Source: JASGDN01 sp049840815
GTDB taxonomy: Bacteria > Chloroflexota > Chloroflexia > Thermomicrobiales > UBA6265
Length of the DNA: 64,000 bases
Assembly (NCBI GenBank): GCA_049840815.1
Contig: JASGJI010000007.1
Location: 314,118 to 378,117, forward strand
Direction: 5' to 3'
Numbering within the stretch: position 1 is the first letter of the stretch; each line of letters begins with the position of its first letter. The position numbers and the translations under genes were made by a program. The notes under the pieces were generated by a model that was given only the letters and a program-made list of their open reading frames with translations, was not told the DNA's origin and made no database searches. This document shows, one piece after another, positions 55,101 through 64,000 of this stretch.

Positions 55101-56120
55101 TCCGCGACGAGCACCACCATCCAGTGCACCGTGCCTGCCGGGACCGGCCTGTCACACCTGGTGCGCGTCAAGCAGGGCCAGCTCTTCGGTCCAGGCCCGC
55201 GGCGAAGACCGTGAGCTACCGCCTGCCCTCGCTCCTGCCGGGCACGCTTCGCCTCAGCCCGTCCGGGACGACCTCGATCATCTGGACCCTCGCCCAGGTT
55301 CCTTCCTTCGTGTACTTCGACGTCTCGAACCTGCCGGCGACCCCCGTCCCCGATTCTTTTCGGTGTGGATTCCTCGGATGGGGTGGGCTCGCAGGAGTGC
55401 CTCTCGCCCGTGACCAGCGACAAGGGCGCGGCCGTGACGGCCATCGGCTGCTTGCTGGAGACCAACCTCTCCACGGCCGGCATGCCGCTCGGCGCCTCGA
55501 CCTTCACCCTGCGCGTCCCGGGCGGCCAGTCGGCGCCCGGCACGGACCTCGTCAACTTCCCCCAGCTCGCGGTGATCACCTCGATCAGCGGGTGCGTGGA
55601 CGCCCCGCCGACGACGCGCGACTGCCCGACCGAGGGCGGCACGCCGATCACCGCGAAGCTCCTCTACACGCCCTTCGGCACGATGATCACCGTCAATGGG
55701 CTCATCGTGCCCACGACCCAGGTGGACGCTTCGACCATGGTGTTCGTGCTCCCCGCCGGCACCGGCACCGCCGCGGTGAACCTGTTCAGCTCGAACGGCT
55801 GCCTCGCGTCCCCCAAGCTCCTGACCTACGCGGCGCCGCAGGTGCAGCAGGTGCATGGCTGCGCCGATTCCGGCAACACGACCTCCAGCTGTCCCCAGGA
55901 CGGCGGCACCCAGCTCTCGGTCGAGGGCTCGAGCTTCGGCCCCAGCGGAGCGCTGGTGCTGGTCGGCGGCAAGGCGTGCGTCGGCGTGACCCATGACGCC
56001 AGCACGCCCCACCGCAAGCTCACCTGCGCACTGCCCGCGGGCACCGGCAAGGACGTCCCGGTCGTGGTCATCGCCGGGCAGGTCGCGAGCAACGCAGGGA
56101 CGCTGTCCTACGCGCCGTGA
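52142..56120 (+). CDS. Secreted Cys-rich repeat and IPT/TIG-domain protein, frameshifted
   Basis: A GTG start leads into a signal peptide (RPTSLRLALALLAVDVVFA). About six tandem units of 109 residues (327 bp) follow from ~52264 to 54206, each with 12-16 Cys and motifs such as CTGCVIGASCYG, CDDGKFC and VACNGTETCDEA. Then come IPT/TIG-like beta domains (SPTVLPTAGGVPMTLNG, VTSVSGCVADVF, GGTPITAKLLYTP). Frames change near 53580 (one base missing against the other repeats), 55010, 55195 and 55355. If read through it is ~1,325 residues, an extracellular surface protein of a kind common in Myxococcota. No membrane anchor is visible. Confidence 0.75.
52264..54206 (+). repeat. Tandem 327-bp coding repeat, about six copies
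   Basis: The same 327-base unit repeats with high identity at 52264, 52591, 52918, 53245 and 53572. The fifth is one base short; the sixth is shorter (about 309 bases). Differences between copies are mostly single bases, pointing to recent duplication or gene conversion. Confidence 0.85.
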
Positions 56121-56199
56121 AGCTCCTCGACCCGTGAGGGCGCACCGCCTAGTTTCATCCTCGACGCAGCGAAGCGTCCCGTTTCCCGGAGGCCAGGTC

Positions 56200-56850
56200 T
56201 TGAAGAAGGGTGAATTCTCGGGCTGCACTGCGGCGGAGGCGGCCATCAAGGCGTGCGAGGCCTGGGGCGTGACCCGCGGCGCGCTCCAGTACCAGGTGAT
56301 TGCCGACCGGGGCGCCGGCCCGGACCGGGTGGTGACGATCTCCGCCTCGGCCGAAGCGCCTTCGTCGTTGGGCGCGCAGAAGCCGCGCGCTCCCACGGCG
56401 CGGGCGAAGGCCGCCGAGGAGGCGGCGACGTTCGTGCCCAGGGGCGGCTTCCCGCCGCTCTACGAACGGTTCCGCGCCCAGGCCTCCAGGTACGACGGCC
56501 GGCACCTGCCGCCCGGCTCCCGGCTGTCGCGCAACCATTCGACGAGGAGGCACGCCTTCTCGACGTTCGACGGCCTGCGCCTGGACTTCTCCGCCGCCGC
56601 GAAGATGACGCCGGAGTCCATGGAGGGGTGGCTGCACGACCGGGCGCTCAGCGCGGATTGGCTCACGCTGGACAAGGGCAAGGTCCCGCTCGCCTTCTTC
56701 GAAGACCAGGCCACGCAGCAGCAGAGTCGTGAGCTGTTGTGCGTCGACGTCCTCTCGCCCGAATGCCCGGTCTTCCTGTTCGTGCGCGAAGGCGGCTGCT
56801 ACGCGGTGGCCCCAGGCCTCGAGGAGTTCCTCGAGACGCTGGGCGAGTGA
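56200..56850 (+). CDS. Jag_N-like and SMI1/KNR4-like two-domain protein
   Basis: A TTG with GGAGG upstream opens a 216-residue protein. The first 40 residues (LKKGEFSGCTAAEAAIKACE, AWGVTRGALQYQVIAD) resemble the N-terminal domain of Jag/KhpB RNA-binding proteins. A variable linker follows. The last ~60 residues (CPVFLFVREGGCYAVAPGLE, EFLETLGE) resemble the end of SMI1/KNR4-type domains. The pairing is unusual and no KH or R3H domain is present. It lies between the Cys-rich gene and the minus-strand tetratricopeptide-type gene. The assignment is tentative. Confidence 0.55.
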   Translation: MKKGEFSGCTAAEAAIKACEAWGVTRGALQYQVIADRGAGPDRVVTISASAEAPSSLGAQKPRAPTARAKAAEEAATFVPRGGFPPLYERFRAQASRYDGRHLPPGSRLSRNHSTRRHAFSTFDGLRLDFSAAAKMTPESMEGWLHDRALSADWLTLDKGKVPLAFFEDQATQQQSRELLCVDVLSPECPVFLFVREGGCYAVAPGLEEFLETLGE

Positions 56851-56910
56851 GCGCCGAGGGCTACCAGACGACGAGGTACTTTCCGACATCGATTGGGAGC
56901 CGCGTCGATG

Positions 56911-58606
56911 TCACTTCGCCGCGGCCGGCTCAGCTCCGCCGACGATGGCCAGATACACCTCGAGCCAGCGCAGGTAGCCGCGCATCGCGGGGTCTCTCCG
57001 GTCACGGCGGCCCTGGTGCGCCTCGCGCAGCCGCTTGCCCAGGTCGGCCGGCGCCGGGACCTTGCTCGCCGTTTGGAGGTCGCTCGCCAGCCAGAGCACC
57101 CGCAGCTGGTCGGTGTCGACGGTCGCGCCCGTCTTGGTCAGCACGGCGTCGTTCTCTTCGGAGGGCATTGCCGACCGAGGCCGCCGCCGCCGGCAGGTTC
57201 CCGCGCTCGCGCCACCCGTCGGCGAGCGTCGGGCGTCCACCAGCGCCAGCGCCCGCGCGTCCTCCTCGCGCTCGGTCTCCTGGAGCTGGGCTTGAAGAGC
57301 CCCCGCCGCTCCGTGAGCGAGCGCAGCGCGGCGTCGGCCTGGCCGAGCATCGCCTGCGACTTGGCGCGCAGCCCGGAGGCGATGAGCTTGTAGGCCCGCA
57401 GCACCTTCTCCGGTGTCGAGTGCGGCCAGGAGAGCGCCGGCAAGAGCGAAGGGTCGGCCAGGCCGTGGTCGACCACCGTGAGATTGTCGAGCGTCGGCTG
57501 CGGCTTGCCTGCCCCCATCGACGCCGCCGCGTGGGCCAGCCGCACCGCGAGCCGGTTGCGCGCCCCGTCGGGTCCCGGAAGGCCCTCGAGCAGCGGCAGC
57601 TCTTCTTCATAAGCTGCCCACCGCGCGGGCGAAGTGGCCGGCGGCGAGGTGGTAGAGCGCGGCGCGGTCGAGCGAGACTAGCCGGTACTCGGGGAGGTTC
57701 TCTGGGCGTCTGGTCGACAAGCTTGAGCGCGGCGTCGGCGACCTTGGCCGCCTGCTCTTCTTTCTCGACGTGCAGGTAGACCCGCGCCCGGGCGAGCTTG
57801 ACCGCCAAGCTCGTCGCGTCGTCCAGGAACGGCATCTTTTCCCGCTCGTCCAGGTAGCCCAGGGCGATGCGCCAGTTGCCCACCGCCTCGTTGAGCATGC
57901 CCAGCTGCCCGAGGATCGCCGCCAGGTGCCGCGGGCTCTGCCGGGCGCGGTCGAGGGCGACCAGGTAGTGGTTGCTGGCGCGCTGGGCCAGCGCGAGGTC
58001 GCCGGTGCGCAGGAAGCCCTGGTGGAGCACCTCGCCGTAGATGCCCTGGGCGACGCGATCCTTGGAGAGCTCCGACCAGGTGCTCTTGAGGACCTTCGTC
58101 GCCTTCTCCACCGCCGCCGCGTGCGCCTCGCCCTGGAGCTTGGGCAGGCCTGCCGCGATGAGGAACGCCTCGGCGACGTTGTGCAGCGCCTTGGAGCCCT
58201 TGCCCTGCACCCGCCCGTCGAGCTCGGCCAAGAGCTGCTCGGGCGTCGCGCCCGCCTCGAGCCGCAGCGTGAGCCACTCGACCAGCGACTCGTAGGAGCC
58301 GGTCTTGTTGACCACGGCGTCGAAGAACTCGAGCGCCTTGTCGGCGCGTCCCTTGGCGTGCGCAGGTTCGGCCCTCGGTCGCGCGCTGGTAGAGCCGGAC
58401 CGCGGCGCGGCGCTCGACCGAGTTCGCCGGCACGTCCTCGAGGTAGAGCAGCGAGAGCCCCTCGATGACCCGCTCGGCGTCGTAGGCGGCGGCGCGCTGC
58501 ACGGCGTCGAGGACCACCGCCCGGCGGCGGTCCTGGCGCGTCTGCTTCTTGTAGAGCTTGGCGAGCCCCTCGCGGACGTCCTTGGGCGGGTCGTCCCACC
58601 ACTGCC
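56911..58606 (-). pseudogene. Tetratricopeptide-type protein, 5' end lost at join and several frameshifts
   Basis: Read across frames, the minus strand encodes a long, Ala/Leu-rich helical protein. Segments in order are WWDDPPKDVREGLAKLYKKQ, then KALEFFDAVVNKTGSYESLV, ASNHYLVALDRARQSPRHLA, EEQAAKVADAALKLVDQ, and the end LRWLEVYLAIVGGAEPAAAK. The repeated helical pairs suggest TPR-like units. It ends at a stop at 56911. Frames change at roughly 58370, 57710, 57600, 57290 and 57170. The N-terminus is missing because the sequence switches to another genome at about 58605. It is probably intact in the source organism. Confidence 0.6.
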
Positions 58607-58612
58607 CTCTTT
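58600..58612. other. Sharp join between myxobacterial-type and rhizobial-type DNA
   Basis: Left of 58605 the minus strand still encodes the tetratricopeptide-type protein (WWDDPP). Right of 58606 the plus strand encodes AlaX from LFRDDFYL. Each gene is cut by the other, with no overlap, so the join is placed to within a few bases. Confidence 0.7.
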
Positions 58613-59329
58613 CGCGACGATTTCTATCTTTTCGACAAACGAGGCGGTGGTGACGGCGGTGCACGAGGACGGCGGCATCGAGCTCGACCAGACCTGTTTC
58701 TACGCGACGTCGGGCGGCCAGCCCGGCGATACCGGCTTTCTCGAGCGCAGACGGCAGCCGCATCGCGCTCGGCCCGGCCGTCACGGGCGCAACGAAGGAC
58801 ATCGTCATCCACCGCCCGCTGGAAGGCGAGACGCTGCCGGCCGTCGGAGAGACGGTCGTTGCCCATATCGACTGGGCGCGGCGCTCACAAGCTGATGCGC
58901 ATGCACACCGCCTGCCACCTGCTCTCCGTCGTCTGCCCCTACCCCATCACCGGCGCCGCCGTCGGCGAGGACGACAGCCGCGTCGATTTCGACATGACCG
59001 ACACCATCGACAAGGATGAGGTGACGGCGAGGCTGATGAAGCTCGTCAACGAGAATCACCCGATCTTCGTCCAGTGGATCACCGACGCGGAGCTGGCCGC
59101 CAATCCCGGCATCGTCAAATCCAAGAACGTGCGCCCGCCGGTGGGCCTCGGCCGCGTCAGCCTCGTGTGCATCGGCGAGAACGCGTCCATCGACAGCCAG
59201 CCCTGCGGCGGCACTCATGTCTCGGAAACGCAGGAAGTCGGCGCCATCCACATCGCCAAGATCGACAAGAAGGGCAAGGAGAACCGCCGGTTCCGCATCC
59301 GCTTCGGTGCGCCAGGTTCCGAGGCCTAG
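58606..59329 (+). CDS. Alanyl-tRNA editing protein (AlaX-like), 5' truncated and frameshifted
   Basis: AlaX removes serine or glycine wrongly attached to tRNA-Ala. Read across frames the product runs LFRDDFYL, TNEAVVTAVHEDGGIELDQT, FYATSGGQPGDTG, RMHTACHLLSVVCPYPITGA, then QPCGGTHVSETQEVG. The HxxxH pair of the metal site (HTACH) and the CGGTH motif are intact. The first few codons are lost at the join. Frames change near 58630, 58750 and 58885. It precedes sseA, an order common in Rhizobiales. Confidence 0.85.
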
Positions 59330-59398
59330 GGCGATTCCAGCAAAAGTGTGCGACGGTTTTCCCGTCCGGAATTGCGAAAACTCCAAGGGAGAGAAGAT

Positions 59399-60258
59399 AT
59401 GTCCAACGACAAGAGCAAGTTCGTCGTCTCGGCGGATTGGGTGGAAAAGCAGATCGGCGCGCCGGAATTCCGCATCGTCGACGCGTCCTGGTATCTGCCC
59501 GCGCAGAACCGCAGCGGCGTTGCCGAATATGCAGCCGGCCATATTCCCGGCGCCGTGCTCTTCGATCAGGACGTCATCGCCGACCATACGAGCGGCCTGC
59601 CGCACACCATTCCCTCGCCCGAGTTCTTCGCGACGGAAGTGGGCAAGCTCGGCATTGCGGATACCGATACGATCGTCGTGCATGACGGTCCTGGGCATGT
59701 TCACCGCGCCGCGCGTCTGGTGGCTGTTCCGCACGATGGGCGCCAAGAACGTCTTCGTGGCCGATGGACGGCGGCCTCGATGGCTGGAAGAAGGAAGGGC
59801 GGCCGCTGACGGCCGACCTGCCGGAGCCAGCCCCCGCCGTCTTCCACACCAACTTCAATCCCTATGCCGTCACCTCCTTCGAGGAGATGCGTGGCATCGT
59901 CACGACGGGCGCAAAGCAGATCGCCGATGCGCGCGGCCCGGGCCGTTTCACCGGCGAGGAAGCGGAGCCGCGCGCCGGCATGCGCTCCGGCCATATGCCT
60001 GGCGCGAAAAACGTGCCCTTCGGCACCCTTTCCGTCGATGGAAAGCTCAAGGACCTTGCCGGCCTGCGCAAGCAGTTCGAGGAGGCCCGCATCGACCTTT
60101 CCAAACCCGTCGTCACCAGCTGCGGCTCGGGCGTCACCGCCGCCGTCATCACGCTGGCGCTGCATTCCCTCGGCCACGAGAACAACACGCTCTACGACGG
60201 CTCCTGGTCGGAATGGGGCGGACGGCAGGATACGCCCATCGTGACGGGAAAGGACTGA
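59399..60258 (+). CDS. sseA: 3-mercaptopyruvate sulfurtransferase, frameshifted
   Basis: SseA moves sulfur from 3-mercaptopyruvate to an acceptor such as thioredoxin or cyanide. Two rhodanese domains are visible: FVVSADWVEKQIGAPEFRIV to VADGG, and FNPYAVTSFEEMRGIVTTGA to the end. The catalytic Cys is in VTSCGSGVTAAVI. ATG 59399 follows GGGAGAG. Frames change near 59690 and 59765 and removing them gives the usual ~285 residues. Neighbours alaX and a GNAT gene match a rhizobial order. Confidence 0.88.
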
Positions 60259-60260
60259 GC

Positions 60261-60854
60261 ATGGCGAAGAAGGCCCAGCCGGCACCCGTCGCCGTCCGCA
60301 TCACCGCGCTCGAAATGACCGCGCCGCCGAAGCAGAGCCTGCCGGTGCCGGTCAACGTGCACACCGCCATCCTCGGCGCGCCCCGGAAATCCCGCTCGCC
60401 TTCTACCGTTTTCTCTACCGGCAGGTGGGCAGCCGCTGGCACTGGGTGGACCGGCTGCGCATGGACGACGAGACGCTGGCCGCGACGCTAAACGACAAGC
60501 GCAACAGCGTCACCGTGCTTTACGTCAACGGCGCGCCGGCCGGCTTCTTCGAGCTCTTGCAGGTCGATGAGGACACGATCGAGCTTTCCCATTTCGGCCT
60601 GTTCGAACGGGCGCTCGGCCTCGGCATCGGCAAATGGTTCCTGCTGCAGACGCTCTATGCCGCCTGGGCAAACGGGGCCGAAACGCGTGACGGTCACGAC
60701 GAACAATCTCGACCACCCCCGTGCGCTCCAGCTCTACCAGATGTTCGGCTTCTCGCCGGTCGGCACGCGGGAGGCGGAACTCGTTCCGCTCTCCGACGCG
60801 GAGCTTCTGGCTCTGGCAAAACGCGACTGTCTTCTGCCGGCGCAAGGGCGTTAA
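60261..60854 (+). CDS. GNAT-family N-acetyltransferase, frameshifted
   Basis: The ATG overlaps the region two bases after the sseA stop. Read across frames the product is ~197 residues: ITALEMTAPPKQSLPVPVNV, WHWVDRLRMDDETLAATLND, FGLFERALGLGIGKWFLLQT, then NLDHPRALQLYQMFGFSPVG. The GLGIGKW acetyl-CoA loop and the ALQLYQMFGF helix fit the GNAT fold. The substrate is unknown. Frames change near 60385 and 60685. Confidence 0.8.
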
Positions 60855-60953
60855 ACAATCTGAACGCCAGCTAAAAGCCGGGTTCAGGTCTCCTTCAGAT
60901 CGGAAATGGCACTTTCACGCCAACAAACGATCACGGATCAAGGAGACACCGCC

Positions 60954-61518
60954 ATGCAACGCCGCGCTTTCCTGACTGCGCTTGCCGCCGCCTTCGCAGC
61001 CCCCGCCTTTTCGAACCTCGCGATGGCGCAGGAAACCCCGTCGGCGGAAATCATCCTGCGCCGCCTCGATGCTGCTCCCTCTCGCTGTCTGCGCAATGAA
61101 GAGCGCGTGACGGATGCGCTGAGTTCAAGCGTCGCCCGGACCTGCGTGGCGCCGCTCCCTCGATCAACATCCAGTCTATCAACTTCGCCTTCGGTTCCGC
61201 CGAAATCCCGCATTCGGAATACCGCAAGGTGCGCCAGATCGCCCGCGCCATGGAGCAGCTGCTGCGCCGTCGCCGCAACGCCGTGTTCCTGATCGAGGGG
61301 CACACCGACGCGGTCGGCTCGGCCGCCTCCAACCAGATCCTTTCCGAACGCCGCGCCGAAGCCCTCAAGCGCGTCCTGGTGCAGGAGTTCCTCATCCCCT
61401 ACCGCGCCCTCGAGACCGTCGGCTACGGCGAGGAATACGGCTGCTGGTGCAGACCGAATACGAGGAATGGCGCAACCGCCGCGTCACCCTGCGCCGCATC
61501 GACGAATTCGTCCGCTGA
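60954..61518 (+). CDS. OmpA-family peptidoglycan-associated protein, frameshifted
   Basis: A signal peptide (MQRRAFLTALAAAFAAPAFS) is followed by a short spacer and an OmpA/MotB C-terminal domain: INFAFGSAEIPHSEY, FLIEGHTDAVGSAASNQILS, ERRAEALKRVL and VGYGEE. The domain binds meso-diaminopimelate in peptidoglycan, so the protein is probably periplasmic. Frames change near 61125 and 61440. ATG 60954 follows AAGGAGA. Confidence 0.82.
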
Positions 61519-61664
61519 ATTCTTGCGGAGGCGATACAGTCTCGACTGGGAATATTCAAACCGCCGGCCTCGCGCCGGTGGTTTCGTTTCCCGCCGCAGG
61601 AATCGGGTGTCGGCAGACACACAAAACGACAAGGATCGCGCTTCCACCAACCGGAGCCAGAACC

Positions 61665-62139
61665 ATGTCCATCCGCTTCCTCCCCGATGCCGACCGAAAC
61701 CGCAGCCGCCTACTGGAACGGGGGTGACGACGCCTATGGCATGAAGCCGGAACGGAAGATTTCCGATGGCGACGGCGTGCCCTGCCGGCACTGCCTGCGG
61801 CTGGTCGGAGCGGGTGAGCCCTACCTGATCCTCGCCCACCGCCCCTTCCCCGCGCTCCAGCCCTATGCGGAAACCGGCCCGATCTTCCTCCACGCCGACC
61901 CCTGCGAGGCCCATCAGCCTTCGGAAACCATGCCGCCAATGCTGACGAGCCGCGACTACATTGTGCGCGGCTATTCGGCAGAAAACCGCATCCTCTACGG
62001 CACCGGCGCCGTGGTAGCGAACGCCGATATCCCTGCCTATGCTGAAGACCTGCTCGCCCGCGACATCGACGCTCCGCCTACCTGCACATCCGCTCGGCCC
62101 GCAACAACTGCTACCAGTGTCCGCGTTCAGAGCGCATGA
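61665..62139 (+). CDS. DUF1203 family protein, frameshifted
   Basis: The product read across frames begins MSIRFLPMPTETAAAYWNGG and contains DGVPCRHCLRLVGAGEPYLI, YAETGPIFLHADPCEAH and YDSxNRI-like YSAENRILYGTG, landmarks of DUF1203. No function is established. It should be cytoplasmic and ~155 residues. Frames change near 61690 and 62080. Confidence 0.75.
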
Positions 62140-62173
62140 CGGCATTGCGATCTTCAGCGTTCAAGGCACAACG

Positions 62174-62201
62174 AAAAAGGCGGCCTAGAGGCCGCCTTTT
62201 T
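62174..62201. terminator. Bidirectional rho-independent terminator
   Basis: AAAAAGGCGGCC pairs with GGCCGCCTTTTT, with a T-run on both strands. It separates the convergent DUF1203 and DUF2059 genes. Confidence 0.9.
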
Positions 62202-62217
62202 GCGTTTTCTAATTTGC

Positions 62218-62767
62218 TTACTGCTGCGGCTGCGCTTCGCCGCCTTCGGCTGCCGGCGGCTTGCCGATGATGGTTTCGAGCTTCTTGCCCGCTCTCGACC
62301 TGCAGGTCGCGGCTGATCGCCGGCGGCCCAGATTTCGGCGGCCTTCATGATGCCGCGCGTGGCGATCGGGCCGTCGGTCAGGAGCTTCTTGCCAACAGGA
62401 GAGTTGTGGAGAAGTCAGCGATCGCCTTCAGCTCTTCCATGGAAAAGGTCTTGGCGTAGGTCGTGGCGGCTTCGCGCTCGAGATCGGCGCGGCGCGGTGC
62501 GAGCGCCAGGGCCTGCTCGTCGACGACAGCGTTGATTTCAGCTTCGTGGTTCGGCGAAGCCTGGATCAGGGCGCTCTTCGTGCGCATGGAAAGACCCGGC
62601 AGGATGTTGTTGAAGCCGGCCGTGGCGCCGATGGCGTCGATGGCGGCGCGGGCTGCCTTGACCTGCTCGTCGGAAACGTCCTGTGCCTTGGCAGCGCCCA
62701 CGAGGCCTGCCGAAACGATGAGGGTCGCCGCGAGGGTCCGGCCGAAACTAGTAGTAATTCTGCTCAT
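62218..62767 (-). CDS. DUF2059 family secreted protein, frameshifted
   Basis: The ATG at 62767 opens a signal peptide (TLAATLIVSAGLVGAAKA) and a helical domain with SDEQVKAARAAIDAIGATAG and YAKTFSMEELKAIADF, typical of DUF2059. The C-terminus, recovered in another frame, ends in Glu/Ala/Gln-rich sequence. It is probably periplasmic; the function is unknown. Frames change near 62395 and 62300. It follows rpiA on the same strand. Confidence 0.8.
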
Positions 62768-63470
62768 GTGGTCTGTGCTCCTGTCTGATTCTTTCGCCGT
62801 CAGCGTGCGCGCACCAGCCGGACCGGCGATGATGGCAAGCGACGCCATATTGATGAAGAGTCCGTGTTCGACGACACCGGGTATGTCATTGAGGCTGCTA
62901 GCGAGCGCATCTGCATCAGGAATGCGGCCAAAAGATGCGTCGAGAATGTAGTGTCCACCATCCGTCATGAACGTACCGTCGCCGGAAGCGCGCAGCGCAA
63001 TCGGCGCCGGAAAGGCCAAGGCGCGCGGCCGTCTTCTCGATGGCGATGCGCGTGGAAACGAGACCGAACGGATTGACCTCGATGGGCAGCTTGAAGGCGC
63101 CCAGCGTTTCCACCACCTTGGTCTCGTCGGCGATGACGATCATGCGGGTCGAAGCGCTTGCTACGATCTTTTCACGCAACAGCGCGCCGCCGCCGCCCTT
63201 GACCAGCCGCAGACGGCCGTCGACTTCGTCGGCGCCGTCGATGGTCAGGTCCAGTTCCGGCAGTTCGTCGAGCGATTTCAGCGGAACGCCGAGTTCGACG
63301 CAGAGCCGCGCCGTGCGCTCGGAGGTGGGCACACCCTCGACCCGCAGGCCGCCTGCGACCTTTTCCGCCAGGAGCCGTACGAACTCTTCCGCCGTCGAGC
63401 CGGTGCCGATGCCGAGCCGCATGCCGTCTTCCACATGGGCAAGCGCGGCTTCCGCGGCCTTGATCTTCAT
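62768..63470 (-). CDS. rpiA: Ribose-5-phosphate isomerase A, frameshifted
   Basis: RpiA interconverts ribose-5-phosphate and ribulose-5-phosphate. The product from ATG 63470 has GMRLGIGTGSTAEEFVRLLA, GVPTSERTARLC, LDLTIDGADEVDGRLRLVKG, GGGALLREKIVA and, after a frame change near 63010, GGHYILDASFGRIPDA. No stop is read before the DUF2059 ATG in this frame, so a further indel near its end is likely and the true stop is uncertain. Its divergence from gph fits a rhizobial order. Confidence 0.88.
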
Positions 63471-63682
63471 TTCCCTGGCGTCACTTCCGCCACACGCTCC
63501 TTGAAATCGTCCCTTACCGGCCCAAGCGAAGCGGCCGGAATTCCGGTGAGACACTTACACGCCCTGCCTTGCAAACGAAAGCCAAAATCGCGGAAGCGCC
63601 CGCCTGTGGAAGGCGATTGCAAAGTGCGCCTCCATCGCCTACCGGAGGAGCCTGCCTCCCCTTCATCCGCACAAGGTTTCAC

Positions 63683-64000
63683 ATGTCCGCTTCTCTCGTT
63701 GTCTTCGATCTCGACGGTACGCTCATCGACACCGCACACGACCTCGTGGCGAGCCTCAACCACACGATCAGCCTCGAAGGCCTCGCTCCGGTCGGCTACG
63801 GCGATCTCACCTATCTCGTCGGCCATGGCGGCCAGGTGATGATCAAGCGCGCCTTCGCGCTGCGTGGCCGCGACATCTCCGATGACGACCTCCAGCGCAT
63901 GCTGGGCGTCTTTGTCGATCACTATGCCGAGGCAATGCCGGGCGTCTCCGTGCCCTATCCCGGCCTCACCGAGGCCATGGACCGCCTTGCCGATTCCGGC
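63683..64000 (+). CDS. gph: Phosphoglycolate phosphatase-type HAD hydrolase, cut by window edge
   Basis: The product begins MSASLVVFDLDGTLIDTAHD, the HAD motif I of Gph-type phosphatases that remove 2-phosphoglycolate. The frame stays open for 106 codons to the window edge and has no frameshift, unlike its neighbours. The cap domain begins (YLVGHGGQVMIKRAFALRGR). Motifs II to IV are outside the window. Confidence 0.88.
   Translation, partial: MSASLVVFDLDGTLIDTAHDLVASLNHTISLEGLAPVGYGDLTYLVGHGGQVMIKRAFALRGRDISDDDLQRMLGVFVDHYAEAMPGVSVPYPGLTEAMDRLADSG

Noticed and set aside
1..64000. CRISPR array
   Set aside because: No regularly spaced 25-40-base repeats with unique spacers were seen; the only regular array is the 327-bp coding repeat.

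Overview
The window looks like three stretches of DNA from unrelated bacteria joined end to end. Positions 1 to about 51.4 kb are a GC-rich, gene-dense chromosome segment. Its gene content and protein style suggest a Chloroflexota bacterium, possibly Thermomicrobia-like: a Gram-positive-type LexA box of the form CGAAC-N4-GTTCG, MutS2, LarE, a PspA/SPFH cluster and a split glycine decarboxylase. From about 51.6 to 58.6 kb the DNA looks myxobacterial: a secreted Cys-rich repeat/IPT protein, a Jag_N-like/SMI1-like protein and a tetratricopeptide-type protein. From 58.6 kb to the end the genes are alphaproteobacterial and Rhizobiales-like (alaX, sseA, GNAT, OmpA-like, DUF1203, DUF2059, rpiA, gph). 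The last two stretches are full of single-base frameshifts and the first has only one, so a chimeric, partly uncorrected assembly is the simplest explanation. The taxonomic calls are from memory of the families, not from a search.

Layout of the first stretch. 1-3 kb: an envelope-stress cluster on the minus strand (TM/zinc-ribbon protein, unknown 323-aa protein, PspA, SPFH protein). 3-8 kb: fabZ, gpsA, purA, a DnaJ-type co-chaperone and a DUF4126 membrane protein. 8-15 kb: DNA repair, with lexA and mutS2 divergent around a LexA operator, then mfd. 15-20 kb: larE, an aldehyde dehydrogenase, an amidohydrolase and tRNA-Asn. 20-29 kb: a degenerate phosphotriesterase-like protein, lpd, a nucleotide-sugar-type epimerase, a CsbD-like protein, Ppx/GppA, a metallophosphoesterase, a GH2 glycosidase and a nuclease-like/HPRT-like fusion. 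29-35 kb: a secreted zincin and a MoxR-type ATPase/VWA pair. 35-47 kb: purL-purF, gcvT-gcvH-gcvPA, der-plsY, galE and glyA. 47-51 kb: rsfS, a tRNA with a CAT anticodon, an MFS exporter and a Gfo/Idh/MocA oxidoreductase.

How the genes work together: purL, purF and purA are purine-synthesis steps. gcvT, gcvH, gcvPA, lpd and glyA cover most of glycine/one-carbon metabolism, but gcvPB is not present. lexA, mutS2 and mfd form a repair neighbourhood. Intergenic regions of the first stretch carry two families of short palindromic repeats and several strong stem-loop terminators. The least ordinary proteins are the PD-(D/E)XK-like/HPRT-like fusion (28.6-29.6 kb), the phosphotriesterase-like protein without metal ligands (19.8-20.8 kb) and the two unknown partners of PspA/SPFH.
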